Shown: positions 1-10,268, counted from the first letter of the stretch. The stretch is 64,000 bases of DNA from Shewanella mangrovi (GCF_000753795.1 NZ_JPEO01000006.1:62001-126000); one strand, 5' to 3'. The notes: generated by a model not told the origin, from the sequence alone. Program-made: numbers and translations.

Positions 1-444
1 GCCGCAGCCGCGAGTTTCTACAAGTGTGAAAATCAGGACAAAATCGTATTTAGCCAGCAACCTTGTTCGGCGGAATATAAGGAACATCGACTCGATTATA
101 AATATGGTGTTACCACGGTTACCGATTCTGATGAAGCAGCAAAAGATCCGATTCAGAAACTGCTCGAAAACCGCAGCCTCACTCAAGATGAGTTTGTGCA
201 GCAGATTGACCAGGAAATATTTCGCTTACAGCAGCAGAACAGCTACCTAGAACTCGTCCGTGACAGTGAGTTGAAAAAGCTGGAACGACAACGTTTTTGG
301 CACAAACAAGAGCAAGATGACCAAGAGTTTCAGCGACAAGTCACGCAGTTGAATAACTTCTACGACGAGCAAGAGCGCTACAACAACAATAAACTCGCCT
401 TGTTGTTGCAGCACAAAGAGGATGCGCTCGGCAAGGCAGACTAA
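1..444 (+). CDS. DUF4124-like protein, C-terminal part (5' end outside window)
   Basis: Frame 1 is open from the first base, so the start lies upstream and only 147 residues are visible. The visible N-terminal part contains FYKCENQDKIVFSQQPC, the pattern of DUF4124 domains (Y-K-C ... G/K-V-F-S-x-x-P-C), which occur in exported proteins of unknown function. The rest is charged, glutamine-rich and helical (about residues 60-145), probably coiled coil. Internal ATG codons exist (26 in another frame, 196 in this frame), but the conserved domain upstream shows that they are not the start. The gene ends against convergent yadH with a 4-base overlap. Function is unknown. Confidence 0.75.
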   Translation, partial: AAAASFYKCENQDKIVFSQQPCSAEYKEHRLDYKYGVTTVTDSDEAAKDPIQKLLENRSLTQDEFVQQIDQEIFRLQQQNSYLELVRDSELKKLERQRFWHKQEQDDQEFQRQVTQLNNFYDEQERYNNNKLALLLQHKEDALGKAD

Positions 445-1211
445 CTGCGCAGGCCGATACCACGAGATACCAGATAGTAGGCAATACCCCACAGCGCAAC
501 ACAGAAAAAGCCGATAATAATCAGTGAGGTGGTAACACTGATGTCGGCAAAGCCTAAGAAACCAAAGCGGAATACGTTAATCATATAGACCACAGGGTTC
601 AGCTTAGACACGCCTAACCAGAAATCCGGTAATAGCGACAGTGAGTAAAATACCCCACCCAGATAGGTCAGCGGTGTCAGCACAAAGGTTGGAATAATGC
701 TGATGTCATCAAAGCTACGGGCAAATACCGCATTGATTAAACCGCCTAGAGCAAACAGCATCGAGGTCAGGAACACAGTGAGAACAACCAGTAACGGGTG
801 CTGAGGCTGAAAATCCACAAAGAACATCGCCACTAAAGTGACAATCAAACCGACCAACAGGCCGCGCGCCACACCACCAGCAACATAACCGGCAATCATC
901 ACCAGATGCGGCACTGGCGCCACCAAAATCTCTTCTAAGTTACGTTGAAACTTCGCACTAAAGAACGACGACGCCACATTAGAGTAGGAGTTGGTAATCA
1001 CTGACATCATGATAAGACCGGGTGCGATAAACTCCATATAAGACACGCCGCCCATCTCACCGATACGACTGCCGACCAGATTACCGAAAATCAGGAAGTA
1101 CAAGGTCATAGTGATGGCTGGCGGCAACAATGTCTGGATCCAGATACGGGTAAACCGAGTGATCTCTTTGATTAGAATGCTTTTAAAGGCGATAAAGTAC
1201 AAACCTCTCAT
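441..1211 (-). CDS. yadH: ABC-2 type transporter permease (YadH-like)
   Basis: This 256-residue membrane protein is the permease half of an ABC-2 exporter and equals E. coli YadH in length. It has about six hydrophobic segments and the ABC-2 core pattern (residues ~20-110: MTLYFLIFGNLVGSRIGEM, then FIAPGLIMMSVITNSYSN; later TFVLTPLTYLGGVFYSLSLLP). It overlaps the upstream ATPase gene by 4 bases, indicating translational coupling. The exported substrate is unknown. The hpt / yadG / yadH neighbourhood also exists in E. coli, which supports the assignment. Confidence 0.9.
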   Translation of the reverse strand: MRGLYFIAFKSILIKEITRFTRIWIQTLLPPAITMTLYFLIFGNLVGSRIGEMGGVSYMEFIAPGLIMMSVITNSYSNVASSFFSAKFQRNLEEILVAPVPHLVMIAGYVAGGVARGLLVGLIVTLVAMFFVDFQPQHPLLVVLTVFLTSMLFALGGLINAVFARSFDDISIIPTFVLTPLTYLGGVFYSLSLLPDFWLGVSKLNPVVYMINVFRFGFLGFADISVTTSLIIIGFFCVALWGIAYYLVSRGIGLRS

Positions 1212-2143
1212 GCCTTACCTCCCTTGGCGTTTTCCACCAGTTCCACAAATAACTCCTCAAGACGGTTGGTTTTATTGCGCATTGAAAGCACCTCAATACC
1301 TTGCTGCGTTAGCGCTGCAAATACCGCATTCAGTCCTTGGGCTTTAGCCACATCGACCTCAAGTGTCGTGGCATCCAGCAGACGGCCTTCCATTCCACCC
1401 AACTGCGGCACGCTCTCAATAGCTTGCTCAAGGTCGAGAACAAAGGTTTCCATGTCCAGCTTGGCCAGCAACGCTTTCATGCTGGTGCACTCCACCAAAA
1501 TCCCCTTATCGATGATGCCGATGTTGCGACACAACATCTCGGCTTCTTCAAGATAGTGCGTGGTCAGAATAATGGTCACACCTTCGGCATTGATCTCCTT
1601 GAGGAATTCCCACATTGAGCGACGTAGTTCAATATCTACCCCCGCCGTAGGTTCATCGAGGATCAGCAACCGCGGGTTATGCATCAAGGCCCGTGCAATC
1701 ATCAGACGACGTTTCATACCGCCCGAAAGCTGCCGTGCTGCGGCATTACGCTTTTCCCACAAATCCAATTGCTTAAGATATTTCTCTGCTCGCTTAACCG
1801 CTTCTGCGCGCGGCACGCCATAATAACCAGCTTGGTTGACCACAATTTGTAAGGGGGTTTCAAATTGGTTGAAGTTAAACTCCTGTGGCACTAGGCCAAT
1901 ACAGAGTTTGGCTTGCTCTAAATGGTCATCAATATCAAGCCCGAAGACGCGGACCTTACCGCCGGACTTATGCACGAGCGAACTGATAATCCCTATTGAG
2001 GTCGATTTTCCCGCCCCGTTAGGGCCAAGCAGCGCGAAGAAGTCTCCCTCTTCGACCTGCAAATTAATGCCTTTAACGGCTTCAACGCCGCCTTTATAGG
2101 TTTTTTTTAGGTTGTCCAGTTCCAACGCCAGACTTTTCGTCAT
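1208..2143 (-). CDS. yadG: ABC transporter ATP-binding protein (YadG-like)
   Basis: This is the ATPase partner of the following permease. Walker A is GPNGAGKS, the signature is LSGGMKRR, Walker B is LLILDEP, and the H-loop is TTHYLEEAE. I place the start at the ATG at 2143 (MTKSLALELDNLKKTY, 311 residues, close to the 308 of E. coli YadG). An extension to 2170 would add nine residues lying partly inside the hpt terminator. It is probably co-transcribed with yadH. The substrate is not evident from sequence. Confidence 0.9.
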   Translation of the reverse strand: MTKSLALELDNLKKTYKGGVEAVKGINLQVEEGDFFALLGPNGAGKSTSIGIISSLVHKSGGKVRVFGLDIDDHLEQAKLCIGLVPQEFNFNQFETPLQIVVNQAGYYGVPRAEAVKRAEKYLKQLDLWEKRNAAARQLSGGMKRRLMIARALMHNPRLLILDEPTAGVDIELRRSMWEFLKEINAEGVTIILTTHYLEEAEMLCRNIGIIDKGILVECTSMKALLAKLDMETFVLDLEQAIESVPQLGGMEGRLLDATTLEVDVAKAQGLNAVFAALTQQGIEVLSMRNKTNRLEELFVELVENAKGGKA

Positions 2144-2164
2144 GTCGTGTACCTCTGTCGAATG

Positions 2165-2191
2165 AAACAAAACTCCCGCTGAGTGCGGGAG
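2165..2191 (-). terminator. rho-independent terminator downstream of hpt
   Basis: Read on the minus strand, a 7-bp GC stem CTCCCGC/GCGGGAG with a 5-base loop is followed by TTTTGTTT. It sits between the hpt stop and the yadG start, so yadGH probably have their own promoter or depend on readthrough. Confidence 0.75.
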
Positions 2192-2229
2192 CCTAAAACT
2201 GAAGAAGTGAAAATGCCGAGGTGGCAGAA

Positions 2230-2760
2230 TTATTCTTGCGGAATTACCTTAGCGATGTAAGGCAAATTGCGATATTGCTCGGCATAGTCGATACCATAAC
2301 CTACCACAAATTCATCTGGGATAGTGAATCCCACAAAATCGACCGGTACATCGACTTCACGACGATCCGGCTTATCGAGTAAGGTACAAATAGCCAAACT
2401 CTTAGGTTCACGCAGGCGCAGCATCTCGCGCACTTTATTCAAGGTGTTGCCTGAGTCAATCAGGTCTTCCACAATCAACACATGACGGCCATCGATATCT
2501 GATTGCACATCTTTAAGAATTTTCACGTCGCGACTGCTGGTCATAGCGCTGCCATAGCTTGATACCGACATAAAATCGATTTCCACATGGCCTTTGATGC
2601 GACGGCACAAATCCGCCATAAACACCACCGAGCCTTTCAGCAACCCAACCATCAACAGCTTATCGCTGCCTTCATAATGCGCGTTGATCCGCGCTGCTAA
2701 CTCATCCAGTTTTTGATCGATTTCTTGCGCAGAAATCATCATTTCTGTGGTGTGTTTCAT
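2230..2760 (-). CDS. hpt: hypoxanthine phosphoribosyltransferase
   Basis: Purine salvage enzyme converting hypoxanthine (and guanine) plus PRPP to the nucleotide. The PRPP-binding motif [14 protein letters not shown] is complete. The stretches [39 protein letters not shown] and [15 protein letters not shown] match bacterial Hpt closely. The start is taken at ATG 2760 (MKHTTEMM), which aligns with the E. coli N terminus, giving 176 residues; an upstream ATG at 2766 would add two. Seven bases separate it from ubiX, suggesting one transcript mpl-ubiX-hpt ending at the terminator downstream. Confidence 0.96.
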   Translation of the reverse strand: MKHTTEMMISAQEIDQKLDELAARINAHYEGSDKLLMVGLLKGSVVFMADLCRRIKGHVEIDFMSVSSYGSAMTSSRDVKILKDVQSDIDGRHVLIVEDLIDSGNTLNKVREMLRLREPKSLAICTLLDKPDRREVDVPVDFVGFTIPDEFVVGYGIDYAEQYRNLPYIAKVIPQE

Positions 2761-2767
2761 AGCCATC

Positions 2768-3394
2768 TCAGTCTTGTGAAGCCTGCTGAGGTGTGTTGTA
2801 ACCCCAACGTCCAGTTAATGTATGCGCAATGCCCAAATGATCGAGAATGCGAGCGACGACGAAGTCTATCAGATCTTCGATCGATTTGGGATGGTGATAG
2901 AAGCCGGGCGCGGCTGGCATGATGGTCGCACCTAAACGGGTCAGATTCAGCATATGCTCCAGATGGATGGCATTGAAGGGGGTTTCCCGCGGCACCAAAA
3001 TCAACTGACCGCGCTCTTTAAGCACCACATCAGCGGCGCGTTCAAGCAGGCTATTACTCATACCTGTGGCAACCGCGGCAAGAGTGCCAGTTGAACACGG
3101 GCAGATCACCATCTGCTTAGGGGCGGCAGAGCCAGACGCTGGCGATGAAAACCAATCATCTTTGCCCAACACTTGTAACTCACCCGTTTGCGGCATGATG
3201 GCTTTTAACTGCGCGGTGGCCTTTTCTGGCGCCGCACTCAGCTTAATATCATTTTCGGTGGCCAACACCACCCGTGCAGCACTAGAGATCATCAAATACA
3301 CGCGATAATCAGCAACGAGCAGACACTCAAGCAGTTTCAGGCCATAGGGCGCGCCCGATGCACCAGTCCAAGCTAAGCTAATGGTTTTGCTCAT
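2768..3394 (-). CDS. ubiX: flavin prenyltransferase UbiX
   Basis: Makes prenylated FMN, the cofactor of the UbiD decarboxylase in ubiquinone synthesis. The 208-residue protein has the family motifs: the N-terminal flavin-binding [15 protein letters not shown], then [46 protein letters not shown] and [11 protein letters not shown]. It overlaps the mpl stop by 4 bases, so the two are translationally coupled. Length and motifs are normal for the family. Confidence 0.95.
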   Translation of the reverse strand: MSKTISLAWTGASGAPYGLKLLECLLVADYRVYLMISSAARVVLATENDIKLSAAPEKATAQLKAIMPQTGELQVLGKDDWFSSPASGSAAPKQMVICPCSTGTLAAVATGMSNSLLERAADVVLKERGQLILVPRETPFNAIHLEHMLNLTRLGATIMPAAPGFYHHPKSIEDLIDFVVARILDHLGIAHTLTGRWGYNTPQQASQD

Positions 3395-4770
3395 AGAGTC
3401 CCCGCAAATTTGTGCTGCAGTGCCTCAATAATTTTGCCATGCACACCACCAAAGCCGCCGTTGCTCATCACCACAATCGCATCACTTGGGCGCGCTTCAG
3501 CCACCACCTCTTTGATTAAGCTATCGAGTTCAGCATAGACGCTGACCGGAAGTTCGGCTTGCTGCATCGCCCCCTGCATATCCCAATGCACATTATCAGC
3601 TTGGTAGAGATAGGCGATATCAGCCTGAGCCATTGATGCTGCCAAGGTGTGCTGATGCACGCCGCGCTTCATGGTGTTTGAGCGCGGCTCCAGCACCACT
3701 AAAATGCGCTTATGACCGACATGAGCACGTAAACCTTGCAAAGTCGTGGCTATCGCCGTGGGATGATGAGCAAAGTCATCGTACACGGTCACATCATGGA
3801 CATTGGCTAGCAACTCCAGCCGACGTTTAGGTGGCATAAATCTACTGAGTGCATTTATGGCATCTTTTGGCAGAACGCCGACGTGTCGCGCCGCGGCAAT
3901 CGCCATCAGCGCATTCTCCATATTGTGACGGCCGAGCAGCGACCATTCGAGCTCGCCTTGTAACTCACCATTCAAACTAATCGAGAAGTGCGCGCCGTCT
4001 TCGCTAAGTGGCGCAATATGCCAGTCACCACGATTATCTTGATGGCTAAAAGTTTCCTGTTCGCTCCAACAACCTTGAGCGATCACATCACTGACGGCTT
4101 GGCTATCGGCAGGCCAAATCACTCGGCCAGATTTAGGCACCAAACGCAGCAAATGATGAAACTGCTTTTGAATCGCGGCGAGGTTGTCAAAGATATCGGC
4201 ATGGTCAAATTCAAGGTTATTAATCACCAAGGTGCGCGGCTGATAATGTACGAACTTAGAACGCTTATCGAAAAAGGCGCTGTCGTATTCATCGGCTTCG
4301 ACGACAAAAAATGGTGAGTCACCAAGCCGTGCCGACACACCAAAGTTCAGGGGAATTCCGCCAATCAGAAAACCCGGTTGATAACCGCAGTCCTCTAACA
4401 CCCAAGCTAACATACTGGCAGTCGAGGTTTTACCGTGCGTTCCCGCTACCGCCAGTACCCAGCGCTCCGGCAGAATATGGTCATGCAGGAATTGTGGCCC
4501 AGAGGTGTAACGCATGCCCTGCTCTAGCACAGCTTCCACACAAGGATTACCACGACTCATTGCATTGCCGATCACCACCAGATCCGGTACGGGATCTAAC
4601 TGCGCAGGGTCAAATCCCTGAATTAACTCAATACCTTGCTGCTCTAGCTGGGTGCTCATAGGCGGGTAAACGTTAGCATCTGAGCCAGTCACCTTGTGGC
4701 CCATGGCGCGCGCTAATAAAGCCAAGCCGCCCATAAAGGTGCCACAGATACCAAGAATGTGAACGTGCAT
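3391..4770 (-). CDS. mpl: UDP-N-acetylmuramate:L-alanyl-gamma-D-glutamyl-meso-diaminopimelate ligase
   Basis: Murein-recycling ligase that attaches the recovered tripeptide L-Ala-gamma-D-Glu-mDAP to UDP-MurNAc. It has the Mur-ligase N-terminal dinucleotide-like fold ([28 protein letters not shown]), the ATP-binding motif [13 protein letters not shown] near residue 110, the central [16 protein letters not shown] and the C-terminal [10 protein letters not shown]. The length of 459 residues is typical for Mpl and the motif set separates it from MurC. First gene of the mpl-ubiX-hpt block. Confidence 0.96.
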   Translation of the reverse strand: MHVHILGICGTFMGGLALLARAMGHKVTGSDANVYPPMSTQLEQQGIELIQGFDPAQLDPVPDLVVIGNAMSRGNPCVEAVLEQGMRYTSGPQFLHDHILPERWVLAVAGTHGKTSTASMLAWVLEDCGYQPGFLIGGIPLNFGVSARLGDSPFFVVEADEYDSAFFDKRSKFVHYQPRTLVINNLEFDHADIFDNLAAIQKQFHHLLRLVPKSGRVIWPADSQAVSDVIAQGCWSEQETFSHQDNRGDWHIAPLSEDGAHFSISLNGELQGELEWSLLGRHNMENALMAIAAARHVGVLPKDAINALSRFMPPKRRLELLANVHDVTVYDDFAHHPTAIATTLQGLRAHVGHKRILVVLEPRSNTMKRGVHQHTLAASMAQADIAYLYQADNVHWDMQGAMQQAELPVSVYAELDSLIKEVVAEARPSDAIVVMSNGGFGGVHGKIIEALQHKFAGTL

Positions 4771-4892
4771 GCATAAATCCTGCTGAAAAGTCTGAGGCTT
4801 ATTCTAGCGATACCAATGCGGCTTGTCAGTGAATGTGCACTGACTGGAACGGATAAATTATAAATAGAAGTAAAAACATCTAGACGGCTAAA

Positions 4893-4921
4893 TTGACAAA
4901 AAAGGTGCTTTTTTTTATGCT
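4893..4921 (+). promoter_or_regulatory. sigma-70 promoter for the NhaC-family gene
   Basis: TTGACA at 4893-4898 and TATGCT at 4916-4921 are separated by exactly 17 bases. Transcription would start near 4928, leaving an 84-base leader before the TTG start. The leader holds a perfect palindrome, TCAGGTGAGCACCTGA (4977-4992), that ends 19 bases before the start codon. The -35 is consensus and the -10 matches at four of six positions. Confidence 0.65.
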
Positions 4922-5011
4922 GGCGCAATATTGGCAGTACTGTCTCAATACGCTGTCAGACGAAAAATAACCCCCTTCAGGTGAGCACCTGAATATAAAA
5001 GAGAATCCGTT

Positions 5012-6343
5012 TTGTCTAACGATACTGCCGTGCCAGTAAAAGGCTCATTTATTGCGCTATTGCCGCTACTGATATTTTTGGTGCTGTTTATTGGTGCCGG
5101 TGTTTATTTTCAGGCTGAAGGTGTGGATTACGCCTTCTACCAAGTGCCTGCGCCAATTGCGATTATTCCGCCAATTATTTTGGCCATTATCATTTCTAAA
5201 CAGAAACTTAATGCAGCCTTAGAAACCTTCATGCGCGGTATTGGCCACAGCAATATCATCGCCATGTGCTTGATCTATCTGTTGGCTGGCGCATTTGCGG
5301 CCGTAGCTAAAGCCACTGGCGGTGTCGATGCAACCGTTGCCTTGGGATTGCAATTTATTCCGGCACAGTACCTGCTGCCGGGATTCTTCATTATTGCGGC
5401 CTTTATTGCGACGGCGATGGGGACCTCCATGGGCACCATTGCTGCCGTGGCGCCGATTGCATTCGGTGTTTCAGAAGAAGCCAATATTTCCCATGTTTTA
5501 ATGGCGGGCGCTGTCATGTCTGGGGCGCTATTCGGTGATAACTTATCGATTATCTCGGATACCACTATTGCCGCAACGCGTACTCAAGGCTGTGGCATGA
5601 AAGAGAAGTTTCGTGAAAACCTGGTGTTCTCGATTCCTGCCGCCATTATTACCCTGCTGTTATTTGCCTTTGTATCAGATGGTCAGGCACAGATCACTGC
5701 ACACCAAGTTGATTTCATGAAGGTATTGCCCTATCTGAGCATCTTGATCTTAGCCGTTGCCGGACTCAACGTGTTTGTCGTGTTGATGCTTGGCATTGTG
5801 CTCGCTGGCACCGTTGGCATTGCCACCAGCGATTATGAGTTTTTGAAGTTCACCAAAGACATCTATCAAGGCTTCAGCAATATGCAAGAGATCTTTGTGC
5901 TGTCGATGTTTGTCGGTGGTTTAGCCGCGTTGATGCAGCAACAAGGTGGACTCGCGTTTGTCAGCGGTATTATTGAAAAGCTGATTAGCCGTTTTTCAAG
6001 CAAACAAGGTGATGCCTCATGCCGCGCCGCCGAACTGGGAATGGCTGGCATTGTCGCCATGACCAATGCCTGCGTCGCCAACAATACCGTTTCAATTGTG
6101 GTATCTGGTGAAATCGCTAAACAGCTAGCGCAAAAGCATGAAGTGTCAGCTAAACGCGCCGCCAGCGTGCTGGATATTTTTGCCTGTATTATCCAGGGGC
6201 TTATTCCATATGGCGCCCAAGCGCTACTTGCAGCGGCTAACTTTAAAATTTCTCCGCTGCAGGCCGTTTCATGTGTCTGGTATTGTATTATACTGGCCGT
6301 AGTATCGCTGACGGTGATTATTTTTCGCCCAAGAAGCGATTGA
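5012..6343 (+). CDS. NhaC-family sodium:proton antiporter-like membrane protein
   Basis: A 443-residue polytopic protein with about ten to twelve hydrophobic segments. The segments ATAMGTSMGTIAAVAPIAFG, GAVMSGALFGDNLSIISDTT and MTNACVANNTVSIVVSG resemble the NhaC / Na+:H+ antiporter family, in which the S-G-x-x-x-G-D-x-x-S-P/I-x-S-D-T segment is diagnostic. The start is a TTG at 5012 (protein MSNDTAVP); no ATG lies nearby in frame and the SD is weak (AAAGAGAA). The exact substrate (sodium, or an organic acid as in some relatives) cannot be told from sequence. Confidence 0.8.
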   Translation: MSNDTAVPVKGSFIALLPLLIFLVLFIGAGVYFQAEGVDYAFYQVPAPIAIIPPIILAIIISKQKLNAALETFMRGIGHSNIIAMCLIYLLAGAFAAVAKATGGVDATVALGLQFIPAQYLLPGFFIIAAFIATAMGTSMGTIAAVAPIAFGVSEEANISHVLMAGAVMSGALFGDNLSIISDTTIAATRTQGCGMKEKFRENLVFSIPAAIITLLLFAFVSDGQAQITAHQVDFMKVLPYLSILILAVAGLNVFVVLMLGIVLAGTVGIATSDYEFLKFTKDIYQGFSNMQEIFVLSMFVGGLAALMQQQGGLAFVSGIIEKLISRFSSKQGDASCRAAELGMAGIVAMTNACVANNTVSIVVSGEIAKQLAQKHEVSAKRAASVLDIFACIIQGLIPYGAQALLAAANFKISPLQAVSCVWYCIILAVVSLTVIIFRPRSD

Positions 6344-6403
6344 TTTTTAACAATTAAATTTTTTGCCAAGGGATGGCAGGCTGTTTTTATTCGGGCGATA
6401 TTT

Positions 6404-7081
6404 ATGTCAGCTTACGAGCCATTCCATCAGCATGATCTTAATCGATTTGCTTATTACTCATCTGTACTCGGTGTTGTAATCGCCGTCATGGGTATTCTTC
6501 TGTCGGTGTTTGCTGCCATCCATCAACATGGCAGCAATGTACTCAATATGCGCATCGACCAACTGGGTGATTACCTCAATTCGCCACTTGCCTACGTGTT
6601 TAATATCTCGCTGTTGTTATGCGGCGCTTTCTTTGCGTTTGCGATGGGTGGCTTAATTCGCCAACGCTTTAACCGCAGTACCGATGTGCTCGCTATCTTT
6701 GGCGCCATTACTGGCATTGGCTTAATGGTAACTGGCTGGTATCCCTACAATGACATTAAGCCCCATCAGGTGGGTGAAATGATTTATGTCAGCGGCAGCA
6801 TTCTGGTGTTTGCCATGCTGATTTACAGCTTTTTTTACTGCAAGACACTGTGTGGCCCGATTACCTTGACGTTGAGTATATTGGGATTCATCACGGGGGT
6901 AGAACTACTCAGCCACGTCAACCCCCACGATTTAGACTATCAGGTGTGTAACAGCAGTGAATGCGCACTTTACCCGGTGATGTGGGGCCACTCGCTAATG
7001 GCTATTTTCACAGCACTGTCGATGGCGGCAACTGTGATACGGCTTGGGCTGTCACGTGAAGCCAACGCCAGTAATTTATGA
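6404..7081 (+). CDS. DUF998-like integral membrane protein
   Basis: A 225-residue protein with six predicted membrane helices (roughly residues 20-42, 64-85, 95-115, 127-146, 150-170 and 192-214). The pattern of short loops and a conserved W-Y-P after helix 3 resembles DUF998 proteins, whose function is unknown. Its stop overlaps the next gene as ATGA, so it is probably co-translated with the pseudouridine synthase. The family assignment is by eye and moderately sure; no function is proposed. Confidence 0.65.
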   Translation: MSAYEPFHQHDLNRFAYYSSVLGVVIAVMGILLSVFAAIHQHGSNVLNMRIDQLGDYLNSPLAYVFNISLLLCGAFFAFAMGGLIRQRFNRSTDVLAIFGAITGIGLMVTGWYPYNDIKPHQVGEMIYVSGSILVFAMLIYSFFYCKTLCGPITLTLSILGFITGVELLSHVNPHDLDYQVCNSSECALYPVMWGHSLMAIFTALSMAATVIRLGLSREANASNL

Positions 7082-7809
7082 TGCAGTCCCCCGATAGCGT
7101 TAACGGCGTCAGACTGGCGCATTTTCTCGCATTAGCGGGTGTATGTTCCAGACGGCAGGCAGCGCGTTTAATCCAACAGCAACGCGTCAGTGTCAATGGC
7201 ACTATCGGCGTTCATCATCAACGCATTAGCTTAAGTGACCACGAGCCAATTACGCTCGACGGCCAACCGATTACACTCAAGCATCACCCTATCTATTGGC
7301 TGTACCATAAGCCTATCGGCATCGACTGCCGTCTACTCGACAATGATGCCAGCAGTCTGCGGCATCGCTTGCCCGCCAGCACCCATTGCTACCCCGTCGG
7401 ACGGCTCGATAAAGATTCGCGCGGCCTATTATTGATTAGTAATGATGGCGAGCTAACGCAGCGACTAATGCATCCGGCATTTGCGCATCAAAAGCACTAT
7501 CAAGTTCGCGTCGATAAACCGTTCAATCACAATTTTCTTGAATTGATGGCAGCTGGGGTAGATTACGGTGAGGGGCTCACTAAAGCCTGTGAAGTTCGAC
7601 AACTCGGCCCAGAGCTATTTGCTATTACTCTCACCGAGGGCAAAAAGCGCCAAATACGTCGTATGTGCCGCCACTTTGGGTTTCGAGTGATTGATTTGCT
7701 ACGTACTCACATCGGCGAGCTGGCACTAGGGAAGTTGCCTGAAGGCTGCTTTCGCGCGCTGACGGCAGCAGAAATACAGTTACTCAACACTCTCAAAGTT
7801 GCTGTATAA
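7078..7809 (+). CDS. RsuA/RluB/RluF-family pseudouridine synthase
   Basis: RNA pseudouridine synthase, 243 residues. It has an N-terminal S4 RNA-binding domain (residues ~10-60: LAHFLALAGVCSRRQAARLIQQ ... VSVNG). The catalytic domain contains YPVGRLDKDSRGLLLISNDGEL with the essential Asp, then Y-x-V-x-V, and EGKKRQIRRMCRHFGFRVIDLLR. The S4 domain and compact size point to the RsuA/RluB/RluF class, with a possible RluF-like role on 23S rRNA or tRNA; the target base cannot be assigned. ATGA overlap with the upstream gene. Confidence 0.88.
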   Translation: MMQSPDSVNGVRLAHFLALAGVCSRRQAARLIQQQRVSVNGTIGVHHQRISLSDHEPITLDGQPITLKHHPIYWLYHKPIGIDCRLLDNDASSLRHRLPASTHCYPVGRLDKDSRGLLLISNDGELTQRLMHPAFAHQKHYQVRVDKPFNHNFLELMAAGVDYGEGLTKACEVRQLGPELFAITLTEGKKRQIRRMCRHFGFRVIDLLRTHIGELALGKLPEGCFRALTAAEIQLLNTLKVAV

Positions 7810-7810
7810 A

Positions 7811-7834
7811 AAAGCCCGCAAACGCGGGCTTTTT
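7811..7834. terminator. bidirectional terminator between the pseudouridine synthase gene and fba
   Basis: AAAGCCCGC (7811-7819) pairs with GCGGGCTTT (7824-7832) around a four-base AAAC loop, with A-runs on one side and T-runs on the other. It can end transcripts of both convergent genes. Confidence 0.88.
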
Positions 7835-7852
7835 AGTGAATACAACTGCGAA

Positions 7853-8920
7853 TTATCTATTGATTTTTGGATCTAACTCGCCAGTTTGATAACGCTTATA
7901 CATGGCTTGTAGCGATAATGGCTTAATCTTCGACCCCATACCTGCAGTACCAAAAGCTTCATAGCGTTCAGTACAGATTTCCGCCATTGCATCCATTGAT
8001 GCTTTGAGGAACTTACGAGGGTCAAATTCGCTTGGGTGCTCCGCCATAAACTTACGAATAGCCCCAGTTGATGCCAGACGCAGATCGGTATCAATGTTGA
8101 CTTTACGAACGCCGTGCTTAATACCTTCAACAATTTCTTCCACTGGCACGCCGTAAGTTTCTGGGATTTCACCACCATATTGGTTGATGATTTCCAGCCA
8201 GTTTTGCGGTACTGATGAAGAACCGTGCATGACCAAGTGAGTGTTAGGGATACGCGCGTGGATCTCTTTGATGCGGTCGATACGCAACACATCGCCTGAT
8301 GGTTTTTTGCTGAACTTATACGCACCGTGGCTGGTACCGATAGCAATTGCCAAAGCATCCACGTGAGTATCGGCAACGAATTGCGCCGCTTCATCAGGGC
8401 TGGTCAGCAGTTGGTCATGGCTCAGAATACCGGCTGCGCCGACACCATCTTCTTCACCGGCAGTACCAGTTTCCAAGCTACCCAAACAACCGATTTCACC
8501 CTCTACCGAAACACCACAAGCGTGGGCAAAGGCAACGGTACGACGAGTAACATCGACGTTGTAGTCGTATGAGGCTGGCGTTTTACCATCAGACATCAAC
8601 GAACCATCCATCATCACTGATGACATGCCGAGCTGAATTGAACGCTGACATACGTCAGGGTGAGTACCATGATCTTGGTGAATACACACTGGAATATCAG
8701 GATACTGTTCCAATGCTGCTGCCATCAGATATTTTAAGAATTGTGGGCGAGCATATTTACGCGCACCGGCTGACGCTTGCACGATAACCGGGCTATCAGT
8801 TGCTTCTGCGGCCTGCATAATGGCGCGCATCTGCTCTAGGTTGTTTACGTTAAACGCTGGAACGCCGTATCCGTGTTCCGCCGCATGGTCCAACAATTGA
8901 CGAAGGGAAATTAGGGACAT
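7853..8920 (-). CDS. fba: class II fructose-1,6-bisphosphate aldolase
   Basis: Zinc-dependent aldolase interconverting fructose-1,6-bisphosphate with DHAP and glyceraldehyde-3-phosphate. Metal and substrate motifs are present: [62 protein letters not shown] and the C-terminal [14 protein letters not shown]. The length of 355 residues fits the class IIA subgroup. It is the last gene of the leftward tkt-epd-pgk-fba run, 172 bases after pgk. Confidence 0.97.
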   Translation of the reverse strand: MSLISLRQLLDHAAEHGYGVPAFNVNNLEQMRAIMQAAEATDSPVIVQASAGARKYARPQFLKYLMAAALEQYPDIPVCIHQDHGTHPDVCQRSIQLGMSSVMMDGSLMSDGKTPASYDYNVDVTRRTVAFAHACGVSVEGEIGCLGSLETGTAGEEDGVGAAGILSHDQLLTSPDEAAQFVADTHVDALAIAIGTSHGAYKFSKKPSGDVLRIDRIKEIHARIPNTHLVMHGSSSVPQNWLEIINQYGGEIPETYGVPVEEIVEGIKHGVRKVNIDTDLRLASTGAIRKFMAEHPSEFDPRKFLKASMDAMAEICTERYEAFGTAGMGSKIKPLSLQAMYKRYQTGELDPKINR

Positions 8921-9055
8921 CTCTTCTTATCTCCATAATGAGGTGATGGTCAATCACCGATGTCATTATTTAAATTGTGTTGCCCTCGGCAAAGATCTGC
9001 CTGAGCGAATGGTTATTGCTGCTAACGGTCATTGCCGCTGCTTATCGTTATAAAA

Positions 9056-9081
9056 TGCTCCCGGTCATTGCCGGGAGCTTA
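9056..9081 (-). terminator. possible terminator or attenuator hairpin between pgk and fba
   Basis: On the minus strand AGCTCCCGG/CCGGGAGC forms an 8-bp stem with loop CAATGA, followed by ATTTTATAA rather than a clean U-tract. It lies just after the pgk stop and could give partial termination, or stabilise the pgk mRNA end, before fba. Confidence 0.45.
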
Positions 9082-9092
9082 TGGTTATCTTT

Positions 9093-10268
9093 TTAGTTGC
9101 CGCGTGCGGTCAGCATCGCCACGGCTGGCAGTTCCTTGCCTTCGAGGAATTCCAAGAAAGCGCCACCACCAGTCGATATATATGACACTTTGTCAGCAAT
9201 CTCATACTTATCAACCGCAGCTAAAGTGTCACCACCACCCGCGATTGAAAACGCAGCTGATTCAGCAATCGCTTGCGCGATACGCTTGGTACCTTCACCA
9301 AACTGGTCAAATTCAAACACGCCCACTGGACCATTCCATACGATGGTGCCCGCTTCCATGATGATTTTAGCCAAGGTTTCAGCACTGTCTGGGCCGATAT
9401 CGAAAATCATATCATCATCAGCCACATCACTTACCGCTTTCAATGTTGCTTCCGCTGTTGGGCTAAATTCTTTACCGGTCACAACGTCGGTGGGTACTGG
9501 AATATCACCGCCACGACTTTGAGCATTGGCGACCAAACGCTTAGCTTCATCAATCAGGTCAGCTTCATACAGAGATTTACCCACACCATTGCCAGCGGCC
9601 GCGATAAAGGTGTTAGCGATACCGCCACCCACTACCAGTTGATCAACGATTTTTGACAGGCTTTCCAATACGGTAAGTTTAGTTGAGACTTTAGAGCCAC
9701 CCACAATCGCCACTAAAGGACGCTTTGGATTGTCCATCGCTTTGGCAAGCGCTTCGAGTTCAGCTGCCAACAGTGGGCCAGCACACGCGATTGGCGCGAA
9801 CATACCAACACCGTGAGTTGACGCTTGCGCGCGGTGCGAGGTACCAAAGGCATCCATCACATATACATCGCACAGGGCTGCCATCTTCTTCGACAGCGCT
9901 TCGTCGTTTTTCTTCTCGCCTGGATTAAAACGCACGTTTTCAAACACGACAACTTCACCAACAGCTGCGTCGACACCATCCAGATAGTCTGTTGCCAGAC
10001 GTACTGGACAATCCAGTGCTTTTGCTAGGTAATCAACCACAGGTTGCAAAGAGAACTCGGGGTTATATTCACCTTCAGTTGGGCGGCCTAGGTGTGACAT
10101 CACCATCACAGCTGCGCCTTTCTCTAGCGCTAGCTTGATAGTAGGCAGTGAAGCACGCAGACGTGCATCACTGGTCACCACACCAGCAGCCACAGGAACG
10201 TTCAGATCTTCACGGATGAGTACACGCTTACCCTGCAGATCCAGTTCCGACATCTTAATAATTGCCAT
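9093..10268 (-). CDS. pgk: phosphoglycerate kinase
   Basis: Transfers phosphate between 1,3-bisphosphoglycerate and ADP. It shows the PGK signature near the N terminus ([13 protein letters not shown]), SHLGRPTEG, the hinge and nucleotide motifs [18 protein letters not shown] and GGGIANTF, and the C-terminal [12 protein letters not shown] and [17 protein letters not shown]. The length of 391 residues is normal. It sits between epd and fba on the same strand. Confidence 0.98.
   Translation of the reverse strand: MAIIKMSELDLQGKRVLIREDLNVPVAAGVVTSDARLRASLPTIKLALEKGAAVMVMSHLGRPTEGEYNPEFSLQPVVDYLAKALDCPVRLATDYLDGVDAAVGEVVVFENVRFNPGEKKNDEALSKKMAALCDVYVMDAFGTSHRAQASTHGVGMFAPIACAGPLLAAELEALAKAMDNPKRPLVAIVGGSKVSTKLTVLESLSKIVDQLVVGGGIANTFIAAAGNGVGKSLYEADLIDEAKRLVANAQSRGGDIPVPTDVVTGKEFSPTAEATLKAVSDVADDDMIFDIGPDSAETLAKIIMEAGTIVWNGPVGVFEFDQFGEGTKRIAQAIAESAAFSIAGGGDTLAAVDKYEIADKVSYISTGGGAFLEFLEGKELPAVAMLTARGN

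Noticed and set aside
4713-4928. 71-residue leftward frame upstream of mpl
   Set aside because: It overlaps the mpl coding start and the consensus promoter of the divergent antiporter gene; no SD.
7873-8394. 173-residue leftward frame inside fba
   Set aside because: It is an alternative-frame shadow of the well-supported aldolase gene and shows no SD or domain.
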